This document shows positions 8,937 through 21,471 of a DNA stretch of 64,000 bases, piece by piece (position 1 is the first letter of the stretch; every line of letters begins with the position of its first letter). The notes under the pieces were generated by a model. The model saw only the letters and a program-made list of their open reading frames with translations. It was not told the origin of the DNA and did not search any database. Made by a program: the position numbers and the translations under genes. Origin of the DNA: Pseudomonas oryzicola. GTDB taxonomy: Bacteria; Pseudomonadota; Gammaproteobacteria; Pseudomonadales; Pseudomonadaceae. The stretch is taken from positions 2,071,001 to 2,135,000 of the forward strand of contig NZ_JABWRZ020000001.1 of assembly GCF_014269185.2 (NCBI RefSeq), read 5' to 3'.

Positions 8937-10483
8937 TGTTCGACAGTGTTCGCCAGGCCATGCTGTGGGCACACCGGGTGCTCGGCGTTGGCTTTTCCGG
9001 GTTGCTGCTGATCGCCTTTTTCATGGGTAGCCTGGCGTTGTATGACCGCGAACTGGACAGCTGGATGCTGCCAGCGCTGCGCGTGGCGCCGGCCACCACA
9101 CCGTTGTCGCTGGACCGCCAGGTGCTGCCCCAGGTGGCCAGCCTGAGCGACGGCAAGGCGCTGTTGCAGTGGTATGTCGAATTGCCCGATGCCCGCCGCC
9201 CGCTGGTGCGCTTCCAGGCTTGGAGCGTCGACCGCGAGGGCTTCAGCCGCTTTCTGCTGCCGGATGGGCAGGGCGCGCTGGAGGTGGCCGGCAGCCGTGG
9301 CGGCGACTTCTTCTACCGTTTGCACTACACCCTGAACATCCAGGCCTGGAACCTCGGTACCCGGCTGCTGGGGCTGGCCGCCATGGTCGGGCTGATCGTC
9401 CTGATCGCCGGGGTGTGCATCCATGCGCGGTTGTTCCAGGACCTGTTCACCCTGCGTGCCAACAAGGCCCCCCGGCGCCTGCTCGACCTGCACAACCTCA
9501 CGGGTGTGCTGGCCTTGCCGTTTCATGCGCTGATCATGCTGAGTGGCCTGCTGATTCTGTTTCCGCTGTACCTGCCTGCCGCCATCGAGGCGCTGTACCC
9601 CGGCCAGGCCGGGCAGTTCGCGGTACAGGCCGACGCTGGCTACAGCCGCCCGGCGAGCGGCACCCCGGGGCCGCTGGCCTCGCTCGATAACATGCTGACC
9701 CAGGCTCGCCAGTACTGGGGCGATGGCACACCGGCATTCGTCAGGGTGTGGCATCCCGGCGACGCCAACGCCTATGTCGAAATCAGCCGCAGCGTGGCCG
9801 ATCGCCTGAGCGTGGACGGGGAAACCTTGTACTTCGACGGTGCCAGCGCACGCTTGCTGCATGCCTCGCGGCTGCCCGCGGCGGCGGCGACCCTGGATGT
9901 ACTGGCCGGGCTGCATGTGGCGCATTTCCAGCAGCCGGCGCTGCGCGCGTTGTACTTTTTCGCCGGCCTCAGTGGTTGCGTGATGCTTGCCAGCGGTTTG
10001 CTGTACTGGTTGGCCAAGCGCCGCCTGCAACAGCCCGGCCGGGAATGGGGCACGCTGGCGATGACCCTGCTGTGCAGCGTGCTGATTACCGGCATGCCGC
10101 TGGCCACGCTGGGCATGCTGCTGGCCAACCGTTGCTTGCCATCGGGCCTGGCCGGGCGTGCCGACTGGGAGGGCCAGGTATTCTTCGGCGTCTGGCTGCT
10201 GGCTGGCTTGCACGCCTTGTGGGTGATCGGCCGCTGCACTCAGGCCCGTGCCCCGTGGGCAAGCCAGTGCCTGGCGATCGCTGCCCTGGCATTGCTGGCG
10301 GTGCTGGCCAATGCCTGGAGCACTGGCGACCATCCGCTGCGCGCGCTTGGCCAAGGGTTGTGGGCGGTAGCCGGGGTCGACCTGGTGCTGCTGGCCTGCG
10401 CGGTGCTGGCTGGCAGCCTGGGCTGGCGCTTGCGAAGACGTGCGGTGCCGGTGCATCGGTTGGCGGAGGTCAAGGATGCTTGA
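8936..10483 (+). CDS. PepSY-associated TM protein, candidate ferrisiderophore reductase (PiuB/FpvG-like)
   Basis: A 515-residue inner-membrane protein with an N-terminal helix (HRVLGVGFSGLLLIAFFMGS), a periplasmic PepSY-type region, a helix pair near 160, HNLTGVLALPFHALIMLSGL near 185-205, a second periplasmic region and at least four C-terminal helices (LHVAHFQQPALRALYFFAGL is conserved in the family). Several membrane histidines could bind haem. Such proteins accompany siderophore receptors. FpvG of the pyoverdine system is a related inner-membrane component implicated in reductive iron release, and I infer the same role here. ATG 8936 overlaps the upstream stop; a longer frame from 8873 lies inside the previous gene. 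Confidence 0.85.
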   Translation: MFDSVRQAMLWAHRVLGVGFSGLLLIAFFMGSLALYDRELDSWMLPALRVAPATTPLSLDRQVLPQVASLSDGKALLQWYVELPDARRPLVRFQAWSVDREGFSRFLLPDGQGALEVAGSRGGDFFYRLHYTLNIQAWNLGTRLLGLAAMVGLIVLIAGVCIHARLFQDLFTLRANKAPRRLLDLHNLTGVLALPFHALIMLSGLLILFPLYLPAAIEALYPGQAGQFAVQADAGYSRPASGTPGPLASLDNMLTQARQYWGDGTPAFVRVWHPGDANAYVEISRSVADRLSVDGETLYFDGASARLLHASRLPAAAATLDVLAGLHVAHFQQPALRALYFFAGLSGCVMLASGLLYWLAKRRLQQPGREWGTLAMTLLCSVLITGMPLATLGMLLANRCLPSGLAGRADWEGQVFFGVWLLAGLHALWVIGRCTQARAPWASQCLAIAALALLAVLANAWSTGDHPLRALGQGLWAVAGVDLVLLACAVLAGSLGWRLRRRAVPVHRLAEVKDA

Positions 10484-10754
10484 AGGGTTGTTCAGCGTGG
10501 CAGTGCTGGGCTTGCAACTGCTGGGGCTGTCGGCCCTGGCCCTGAGCCAGGCGCAGCATTGGCAGCGGGTGATGCAGCCACGGCGGTTTCCCGGCACGCG
10601 AGGCTTGCGGCTGGCGGCGCTGCTGTTGCTGGCGCTGGCCTTGCTGGTGAGCATGGGTGACCTGGGGCCTGCCATGGGGGCGCTGTTCTGGGTGCTTGCG
10701 CTGCTGCCGTGCGGCCTGGCGCTGGCCCTGCTGCTGTACTGGCTGCGCGCCTGA
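10476..10754 (+). CDS. DUF3325-like small membrane protein
   Basis: A 92-residue, very hydrophobic protein with about three helices, a basic segment with QHWQRVMQPRRFPGTRGLRL between helices 1 and 2, and a short C-terminus. The composition, size and position directly after a PepSY-TM gene match the DUF3325 family, the usual third member of the DUF3649-PepSY-DUF3325 set. ATG 10476 overlaps the PepSY coding end by 8 bases, so the three genes are one operon. A role as an accessory subunit of the reductase is likely but unproven. Confidence 0.75.
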   Translation: MLEGLFSVAVLGLQLLGLSALALSQAQHWQRVMQPRRFPGTRGLRLAALLLLALALLVSMGDLGPAMGALFWVLALLPCGLALALLLYWLRA

Positions 10755-10775
10755 AACTGGGTTTTTGCCCAACGT

Positions 10776-10796
10776 CAGGAATGCAGTACATTCCTG
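10776..10796 (+). terminator. Possible stem-loop terminator of the receptor/PepSY operon
   Basis: CAGGAATG (10776-10783) and CATTCCTG (10789-10796) form an 8-bp perfect stem with a 5-nt loop, 22 bases after the last gene of the operon. No T-run follows, and REP palindromes begin at once. The end of transcription may depend on Rho or on the REP cluster. Confidence 0.35.
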
Positions 10797-10942
10797 CAGG
10801 AGCGGATTTATCCGCGATCACCGGCAAGGCCGGTGCCATCCACCGCGTTGCCTGCATCGCGGATAAATCCGCTCCTACACGCGTGAACCGCGCCGGCTTC
10901 GGGCCGACGCCGCACCTGTAGGAGCGGATTTATCCGCGATCA
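10796..10942. repeat. REP cluster: three copies of a Pseudomonas REP palindrome
   Basis: Copies lie at about 10796-10818 (forward), 10856-10879 (inverted) and 10918-10942 (forward). Each contains AGGAGCGGATTTATCCGCGA or its reverse complement. The cluster lies between the ends of two converging operons, a usual REP position. The same type, with one base more in the loop, recurs at 39791-39932. Confidence 0.85.
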
Positions 10943-10970
10943 GCGGGGGACAGTGCCCCGCAGTTGCTCG

Positions 10971-15590
<4,620 letters not shown>

Positions 15591-15641
15591 GTATGAGAAC
15601 CTTGAATGGTGGGCAGGGAAACCGTGAACCAGGCGCGCGCG

Positions 15642-16694
15642 TCAGGGCTTGAGCGCCACCTCCGTGCTGTTCAGGGCCTCGGCCATCGACACCAGGATGC
15701 GTCGTGGGCTGTCGTATTCGTTGCGGGCATGCACCGAGAGCATGTTGTCCAGCAGCAGCACGTCGCCGTGGCGCCAGGGAAACTCGGTCATGTGCTGCAG
15801 GTAGATGCCACGCAGGTGTTCCAGCACCTGCGGCTCGATCGGGCTGCCGTCGCCATAGAAGGTGTTCTGCGGCAGGTCGTCATCGGCAAAGTCGGCCTCC
15901 AGTGCGTCGCGCACGCTGGGCGGCAGCGTGCTGACGTGGAAGAACGTGGCGTGGTTGAACCACAGTGTCTCGCCGCTGCGCGGGTGGCGTACCAGCGCCG
16001 GGCCGACCTGGCGGGTGCGCAGGCGGCCGTCGGCCTTCCATTCGGTCTGGATGCCGACGCTGGCGCAATAGGCATCGACCTGGGCACGGTCGTCGGTCTG
16101 GAACACGGTCTGCCAGGGCAGGCCAAAACCATCGCCGTAGTTGCGCACGTACATGATGCCCAGGCGGGCGAAGCGCTCGCGCACCTCGGGGTCGATGGCG
16201 CGGGTGATCGCCCGGGTGTCGCCGATCGGCGTTTCGCCGCGCGCCAGCGGGGCGATGTCGCACCAGAGGAAGATCTTCAGCGGGAACACCGGCGAGTAGG
16301 AATGCTCGTTGTGCGGGAAGATTCGCTGGTCCTTGGGGTAGTCGGTGGAGGTGTAGATGTTCAGGCGCGGGTCCACCTGGGTGCGCGGCGAGGCGCGGAA
16401 CTTGTACTCCAGCGCGCCGCCGGACAACGCGCTGATGCAGTCGTCGAAGGCCTGGGCGCTGTCCACCGGGAAGCCGCGGAACAGCAGCGCACCATGCTCG
16501 AGCAACTTGCGCTCGATCAGCTCGCGGTTGGCCTCGGCCCAGGCCACCAGGCTGATGCCGGGGCCGGCCGGTTCGCACACGGCAGTGTAGCCGCTGCCCG
16601 GGTTGAGCGGTGTGAAGCGGACCAGGGAATCCTCGTCCACACGGATTGGTTTGCGGCGCATGCCGCCCAGCTTGGCGATCGCGGGGCCGTTCAT
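15642..16694 (-). CDS. SyrP/TauD-like Fe(II)/2-oxoglutarate beta-hydroxylase, likely acting on carrier-bound His
   Basis: A 350-residue stand-alone TauD-fold oxygenase. The iron facial triad is visible as HNE (in IFPHNEHSYSP) and the distal His of LLLDNMLSVHARNEYDSPRR; the C-terminal Arg that binds 2-oxoglutarate fits SPRRI. These enzymes hydroxylate the beta carbon of amino acids held on NRPS carrier domains. The gene lies between an NRPS ending in a C domain and an NRPS starting with an interface-A(His)-T module, so beta-hydroxy-His is the expected product (the IbetaH-His subtype). GGAGG precedes ATG 16694; the upstream NRPS stops only 3 bases before. Its N-terminus (KLGGMRRKPIRVDEDSL) resembles the C-terminal tail of that NRPS. 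Confidence 0.88.
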   Translation of the reverse strand: MNGPAIAKLGGMRRKPIRVDEDSLVRFTPLNPGSGYTAVCEPAGPGISLVAWAEANRELIERKLLEHGALLFRGFPVDSAQAFDDCISALSGGALEYKFRASPRTQVDPRLNIYTSTDYPKDQRIFPHNEHSYSPVFPLKIFLWCDIAPLARGETPIGDTRAITRAIDPEVRERFARLGIMYVRNYGDGFGLPWQTVFQTDDRAQVDAYCASVGIQTEWKADGRLRTRQVGPALVRHPRSGETLWFNHATFFHVSTLPPSVRDALEADFADDDLPQNTFYGDGSPIEPQVLEHLRGIYLQHMTEFPWRHGDVLLLDNMLSVHARNEYDSPRRILVSMAEALNSTEVALKP

Positions 16695-16697
16695 GTG

Positions 16698-19600
16698 TTA
16701 TCCCTCCATAGAGTCGATGGTGATGCGGCTGCGGCGACGGCTGCCGCCCAGGCGGGCCAGGCTCTGTTCGCTACGCGCGTTCAGGTGCTGCATGCGTTGT
16801 TCCTGCAGCTGCGTGCGCAGCGGCTGGACCAGCGCTTCCACCGGCAGCTCGGGGGCCATCACTACCTGTTCGAGCAGGCGCGTGAAGGCCGTGGCGAAGG
16901 CCTCGGCAGCGTGCCCATCGAGCAGGTCGGTGTTGTATTTCAGGGTGCAGGCCAGGCCGGCCGGGTGCTCTTCCACGCTCAGGTGCAGGTCCAGCTGCGA
17001 CTGGCCATGCTCGATGCGTTCGGGCAGCACCCTCAGGCCCGGCAGTTCCAGGTTGCTGTCGGGTTGGTTCTGCAGCACCAGCTTGGCCTGGAACAGCGGG
17101 TTGTAGGCCAGGCTGCGGGCAGGGTTGAGTGCTTCGACCAGGCTGCTGAAAGGCAAGGCCTGGTGGCTGAAGGCTTCCAGCACCTGTGGCCGCACGCGTT
17201 GCAGCAGGGCATTGAAGCTGGGGTTGCCGCCGACATCGCCGCGCAGCGCCAGCTGGTTGATGAAGAAGCCCACCAGGCCCTCGGTTTCGCGGCGTTCGCG
17301 GTTGGCCACGTCGGTACCGATCACCGCCTGGGTACGCTCGCTGTGCAGGTACAGGTTCAGTTGCAGCACGCCCAGCAAACCCATGAACAAGGTGGCGCCA
17401 TGGCTCAGGCACAGCAGCCTGAGGGCCTGGGCAGGGGCCGCATCGATCTGGAACGACAGCCGTGCGCCCTGGCCGCCGAGCACCTCGGGGCGTGGCCGGT
17501 AGCTAAACAGTTCGAGCGGCGCCAGCGGCTCGCCCAGGGCCTGGCGCCAGTAGTCCAGGTGGCGCTGGCAGGTCGCGGCGTCGAGCTGCTGGCGCTGCCA
17601 GGCGGCATAGTCGCTGTACTGCACCGGCAGTGCGGGCAGCGCCACGCGGGTGCCATGCACGGTAGCGCTGTAGAGCTGGCCGAGTTCACGCACCAGCACA
17701 CCCATCGACCAGCCATCGGAGACGATGTGGTGCATCACCAGCAACAGCAGGTGCTGCTCATCGTCCAGGCGCACCAGGTGCAGGCGCAGCAGCGGTGCCT
17801 GGCGCAGGTCGATCGGGCGTGTCGCCAGCTCCACCAGCAGGCGCCGGGCGCTGGCCTCTCGCTCGGCTTCCGGCAACAGGCCGAGATCGTGCCAGTCCAG
17901 CGGCAGCTCCAGGTTGTCCTGCACCTTGACATGCAGCGTGCCGTCGTCTTCGTGAAAGCTGCTGCGCAGGGCCTCGTGGCGCTGGGTGAGCGCCTGGAAT
18001 GCCTGGCGCAAGGCGGCCAGGTCGAGGTGCCCGAGCAGGCGTGCGGCGCTGGGGATATGGTAGGCCGCGCTGCCCGGTTGCAACGCCTGCACCAGCCACA
18101 TGCCCTGCTGGGCATGGGACAGCACGCGACGGCCATCGCTCGGCAGCGCGGCGACGCCGATGGCTGCCTGGCGGTCGGCACTGGCGTTGTCCAGCAGGAT
18201 GGCCAGTTGGCCGATGGTCGGCGCCTCGAACAGGCTGCGCAGGGGCAGTTCCAGTTTCAGCGTCTGGCGGATGCGTGCCACCAGCTGTGCGGCCAGCAGC
18301 GAGTGGCCGCCGATGGCGAAGAAGTTGTCGTCCATGGCGATCGCCTGCTCGCCCAGCACTTCCTGCCACAGGGCCAGCAACTGATGCTCGCGCTCGCTCT
18401 GCGCGGCGCGCTGGTTGCTGCCCTGGGCGCTGTAGTCCGGCACCGGCAGGGCGGCGCGGTCGAGCTTGCCGCCCGGGGTCATGGGCATCTGTGCCAGGCT
18501 GACGAACGCCGCGGGGATCATGTAGTCCGGCAGCTGCGCGGCCAGGTGCTGGCGCAGTTCGCTGGTATCTACGGGGTGATCGTGGAACACCAGATAGGCC
18601 ACCAGGCGGCGATCGTCCGGGCGGTCCTCGCGCACCAGCGTCAGCGCCTGGCGAACCTGGGGGTGGCTGCGCAGGTGCGATTCGATCTCGCTGAGCTCGA
18701 TGCGGAAACCGCGCAGCTTGACCTGCTGGTCGATCCGGCCCAGGTACTCGTAGCTGCCGTCAGGCAAGCGCCGGGCCAGGTCGCCGGTGCGGTACAGGCG
18801 GCTGCCGGGCGGGCCGTAGGGGTCGGGGCAGAAGCGCTCGGCGGTCAGGCCGGGCACGTCGTGGTAGCCGCGGGCAAGCAGCTCGCCGCCGATGCACAGT
18901 TCGCCAGGGACGCCGGGCGCTGCCAGGTTGTCATCGCGGTCGAGCAGGTAATAGGCGCGCCCACGCAACGGCGCACCGATTGGCAATTGCAGCGGCAGCG
19001 GCTCGCGGGCCAGCAGCGCGGTGCAGTCCTGGATGCTGGAGACCACGGTGATTTCCGTCGGGCCATAGATGTTGAGCAGGCGCACGGCGCCCAGGCCGGC
19101 CTGGCGCCAGGCCGCGAGGCCGGCGCTGGGCATCGCTTCACCGCCCACGCTGACCAGGCGCAACGCGCCATAGGCGGCGTGCGGCTGGCGGGCGAAGTCC
19201 TGGGCCAGCTGGAACCAGTAGGCGGTGGTCAGGCAGGCGGCGACGGTGATGCGGTGCCGGTAGAGACGGGCATGGAACTCGTGGCTGTCCCACAGCTCCG
19301 GGCCGCGCACCACCAGCGCCGCGCCGCACACCAGCGGGGGGAACAGCTGGTCGACAAAGCCATCGAAGTTGAACGTCGAGAACTGCAATACGCGGTCGTC
19401 GGCGTCGACGCCGTAATAGGCGCGCGCCACTTCGGTGTAGCCGGCCAGCGAGCGGTGGGTGACTGCCACGCCCTTGGGCTTGCCGGTGGAGCCGGAGGTA
19501 TAGATGACATAGGCCAGTTGTTCGCGCTGTACCGGGCGCGTGCTCGGCACCCCGGCCAGCGCCGCTGCGTCGGCGTCCAGGGTGGTGACGTCCAGGCACG

Positions 19601-21467
19601 GGCGCTGGTACGCCGCCATGCAGGGCGCGGTGTCCGGGGCCACCAGCACCAGGCAGATGTCGGCGTCGTCGATCATGTGCGCCAGGCGTTCGTTGGGGAA
19701 CTGCGGGTCCAGGGGCACGAAGGCCAGCCCGGCACCGAGCGTGCCGAACACTGCGGCAATGATGTCCAGGCCACGCGGCAGGCACAGGCCGATGCGCGCT
19801 TCGGCGGGCAGGCCCAGGGCCAGCAAGTGGCGGCTGATCAGCGCGGCGCGCTGCTGCAGGGTGGCATAGCTCCAGCTGCTGTCGTCGTGGATCAGCGCGA
19901 TGCGCTGGGGCTGCCTGGCCGCTTGCGCAGCCAGGCGCACATGTACCAGCTCCGGCAGCGGGCCGAGGTCCATCGAAGCCTGGCAGTCGGCGAGCAGGCG
20001 CTGCTGTTGCGCGTCGTTGTACAGCGGCAGTTGCGCGATGCGCGTTGCCGGCGCCTGCGCCAGGCTGCCCAGCAGGGTGGCATAGCTGCGGCCGTGGTCG
20101 GCAAGGGTGGCGGGTTCGAACAGGTCGGCATTGCCGGTCAGGGTCAGTTCCAGTGCGTCGCTGCGCTCGACCACGGTGAGCACCAGGTCGAACTGCGCAC
20201 TGATCTGCTCGCGCTCGATCTCGTCGACAACCAGGCCGGGCAGTTGCAGGCGACGCGGGGTGGTGCCGTCAAGCAGGTTGAACATCACCTGGAACAGCGG
20301 CGAATGCTGCAACTGGCGCTCGGGCTCCAGGGCCTGGACCAGGCGCTCGAATGGCAGCTGCTGGTGGGCCAGGGCCTGGCGGCGGGTCTGTTCGAGGTTG
20401 TCGAGCAAGCTGTCGAAGCGCAGCTGGCCGTCGAGCTGGCAACGCAGCACCAGGGTGTTGATGAAGCAACCGATCAGCCCTTCGGTCTCGACCCGGCTGC
20501 GGTTGGCCACCGGCACGCCGACACGCAGGTCGGTCTGCCCGCTGAGGCGATACAGCAGCACGTTGAACGCACCCAGCAGCACGCTGAACAGCGTTGTGCC
20601 ACGGGTCTGGGCCAGGTCGCGCAGGGCCTGGCACAGCGGCGCCTCGATGCGTAACGTGTGGCGGCTGCCACGCCCGCTGGGCTGGCGCGGGCGTGGGTGG
20701 TCGCTGGGCAGTTGCAAGGTCGGCTGTTGGTCGCCCAACTGCTCGCGCCAGTACGCCAGTTCAGTTGCCAGGGCGTTGTCTGCCAGAGCGGTCTGTTGCC
20801 AGATGGCATAGTCGTGGTACTGGATCGGTAGGGCCGGCAGGTCGCTGTCGTGGCCTTGCACGGCGGCGCCGTAGAGGGCGGAGAGTTCCTTGACCAGGAT
20901 GCCCAGCGACCAACCGTCGGCGACGATGTGCTGGGCGGTGAGGACCAGCACGTGCTCGTCGGCAGCGAGCCGCGCCAGCAGGCCGCGCAGCGGCGCCTGG
21001 CGCAGGTCGAAGGGGCGGTTGCTCTCGCTGTCGATCAGCTGCTGCAGGCGCGCGCTGCGCTGTTCGCCGGGCAGCGAGGACAAGTCTACCTGGGCCAGCG
21101 GCATCGGCAGTTGGTCATGCACGGTCTGGCGTGCCTGGCCGTTGGCCTCGTCGAAGGTGGTGCGCAGGATCGCATGGCGGGCGATCAGCTGGTCGAAACT
21201 GCGTTGCAGCGCCGCGCTGTCCAGGTTGCCGCGCAGGCGCAGGGCGGCGGGCATGTTATAGGCGCTGCTGGCCGGGTCCAGGCGGTGCAGGAACCACAAG
21301 CGCTGCTGTGCCCACGACAGCGGGTGCGGGCCCGGCTCGCCGGTCGCGACGATGGGCAGGCGGCTGAGGGCGAAGCCTTGCGCGGCCAGGGCGCTGGCGA
21401 AGGCCTGGCGTTTTTCCGGGGCGAGCCTGGCGATACGCTCGGCCAGTTGCTGGGGATCGAGTTGCAT
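16698..21467 (-). CDS. NRPS: C-A-T-C, residue not assigned
   Basis: 1589 residues from ATG 21467, chosen because it is 4 bases after the previous NRPS stop and has GGAG upstream; a longer frame to 21566 would overlap that gene. Order: C domain (QHIVADGW near 176, first His of HHxxxDG replaced by Gln, catalytic second His kept), A domain (TSGSTGKPKGVAVTH near 655), T domain (FFAIGGHSL near 1054) and a second C domain (HHIVSDGW near 1244). Pocket residues are roughly D-G-D-C-V-V-I-V-V; I know no exact match. The acidic residue at the third position would suit a basic side chain. The terminal C domain must serve the His module on the next protein. The last 25 residues (ARLGGSRRRSRITIDS) look like a hydroxylase linker. 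Confidence 0.9.
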   Translation of the reverse strand: MQLDPQQLAERIARLAPEKRQAFASALAAQGFALSRLPIVATGEPGPHPLSWAQQRLWFLHRLDPASSAYNMPAALRLRGNLDSAALQRSFDQLIARHAILRTTFDEANGQARQTVHDQLPMPLAQVDLSSLPGEQRSARLQQLIDSESNRPFDLRQAPLRGLLARLAADEHVLVLTAQHIVADGWSLGILVKELSALYGAAVQGHDSDLPALPIQYHDYAIWQQTALADNALATELAYWREQLGDQQPTLQLPSDHPRPRQPSGRGSRHTLRIEAPLCQALRDLAQTRGTTLFSVLLGAFNVLLYRLSGQTDLRVGVPVANRSRVETEGLIGCFINTLVLRCQLDGQLRFDSLLDNLEQTRRQALAHQQLPFERLVQALEPERQLQHSPLFQVMFNLLDGTTPRRLQLPGLVVDEIEREQISAQFDLVLTVVERSDALELTLTGNADLFEPATLADHGRSYATLLGSLAQAPATRIAQLPLYNDAQQQRLLADCQASMDLGPLPELVHVRLAAQAARQPQRIALIHDDSSWSYATLQQRAALISRHLLALGLPAEARIGLCLPRGLDIIAAVFGTLGAGLAFVPLDPQFPNERLAHMIDDADICLVLVAPDTAPCMAAYQRPCLDVTTLDADAAALAGVPSTRPVQREQLAYVIYTSGSTGKPKGVAVTHRSLAGYTEVARAYYGVDADDRVLQFSTFNFDGFVDQLFPPLVCGAALVVRGPELWDSHEFHARLYRHRITVAACLTTAYWFQLAQDFARQPHAAYGALRLVSVGGEAMPSAGLAAWRQAGLGAVRLLNIYGPTEITVVSSIQDCTALLAREPLPLQLPIGAPLRGRAYYLLDRDDNLAAPGVPGELCIGGELLARGYHDVPGLTAERFCPDPYGPPGSRLYRTGDLARRLPDGSYEYLGRIDQQVKLRGFRIELSEIESHLRSHPQVRQALTLVREDRPDDRRLVAYLVFHDHPVDTSELRQHLAAQLPDYMIPAAFVSLAQMPMTPGGKLDRAALPVPDYSAQGSNQRAAQSEREHQLLALWQEVLGEQAIAMDDNFFAIGGHSLLAAQLVARIRQTLKLELPLRSLFEAPTIGQLAILLDNASADRQAAIGVAALPSDGRRVLSHAQQGMWLVQALQPGSAAYHIPSAARLLGHLDLAALRQAFQALTQRHEALRSSFHEDDGTLHVKVQDNLELPLDWHDLGLLPEAEREASARRLLVELATRPIDLRQAPLLRLHLVRLDDEQHLLLLVMHHIVSDGWSMGVLVRELGQLYSATVHGTRVALPALPVQYSDYAAWQRQQLDAATCQRHLDYWRQALGEPLAPLELFSYRPRPEVLGGQGARLSFQIDAAPAQALRLLCLSHGATLFMGLLGVLQLNLYLHSERTQAVIGTDVANRERRETEGLVGFFINQLALRGDVGGNPSFNALLQRVRPQVLEAFSHQALPFSSLVEALNPARSLAYNPLFQAKLVLQNQPDSNLELPGLRVLPERIEHGQSQLDLHLSVEEHPAGLACTLKYNTDLLDGHAAEAFATAFTRLLEQVVMAPELPVEALVQPLRTQLQEQRMQHLNARSEQSLARLGGSRRRSRITIDSMEG

Positions 21468-21471
21468 GGCT

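Noticed and set aside
10796..10942. Short repeated units as a possible CRISPR array
   Set aside because: Copies alternate in orientation, spacing is irregular and the unit is a known REP palindrome.
15606..20654. A 1682-codon open frame on the + strand, antisense to a hydroxylase and an NRPS
   Set aside because: Same reason: shadow of real - strand genes with no domain or ribosome-site support.
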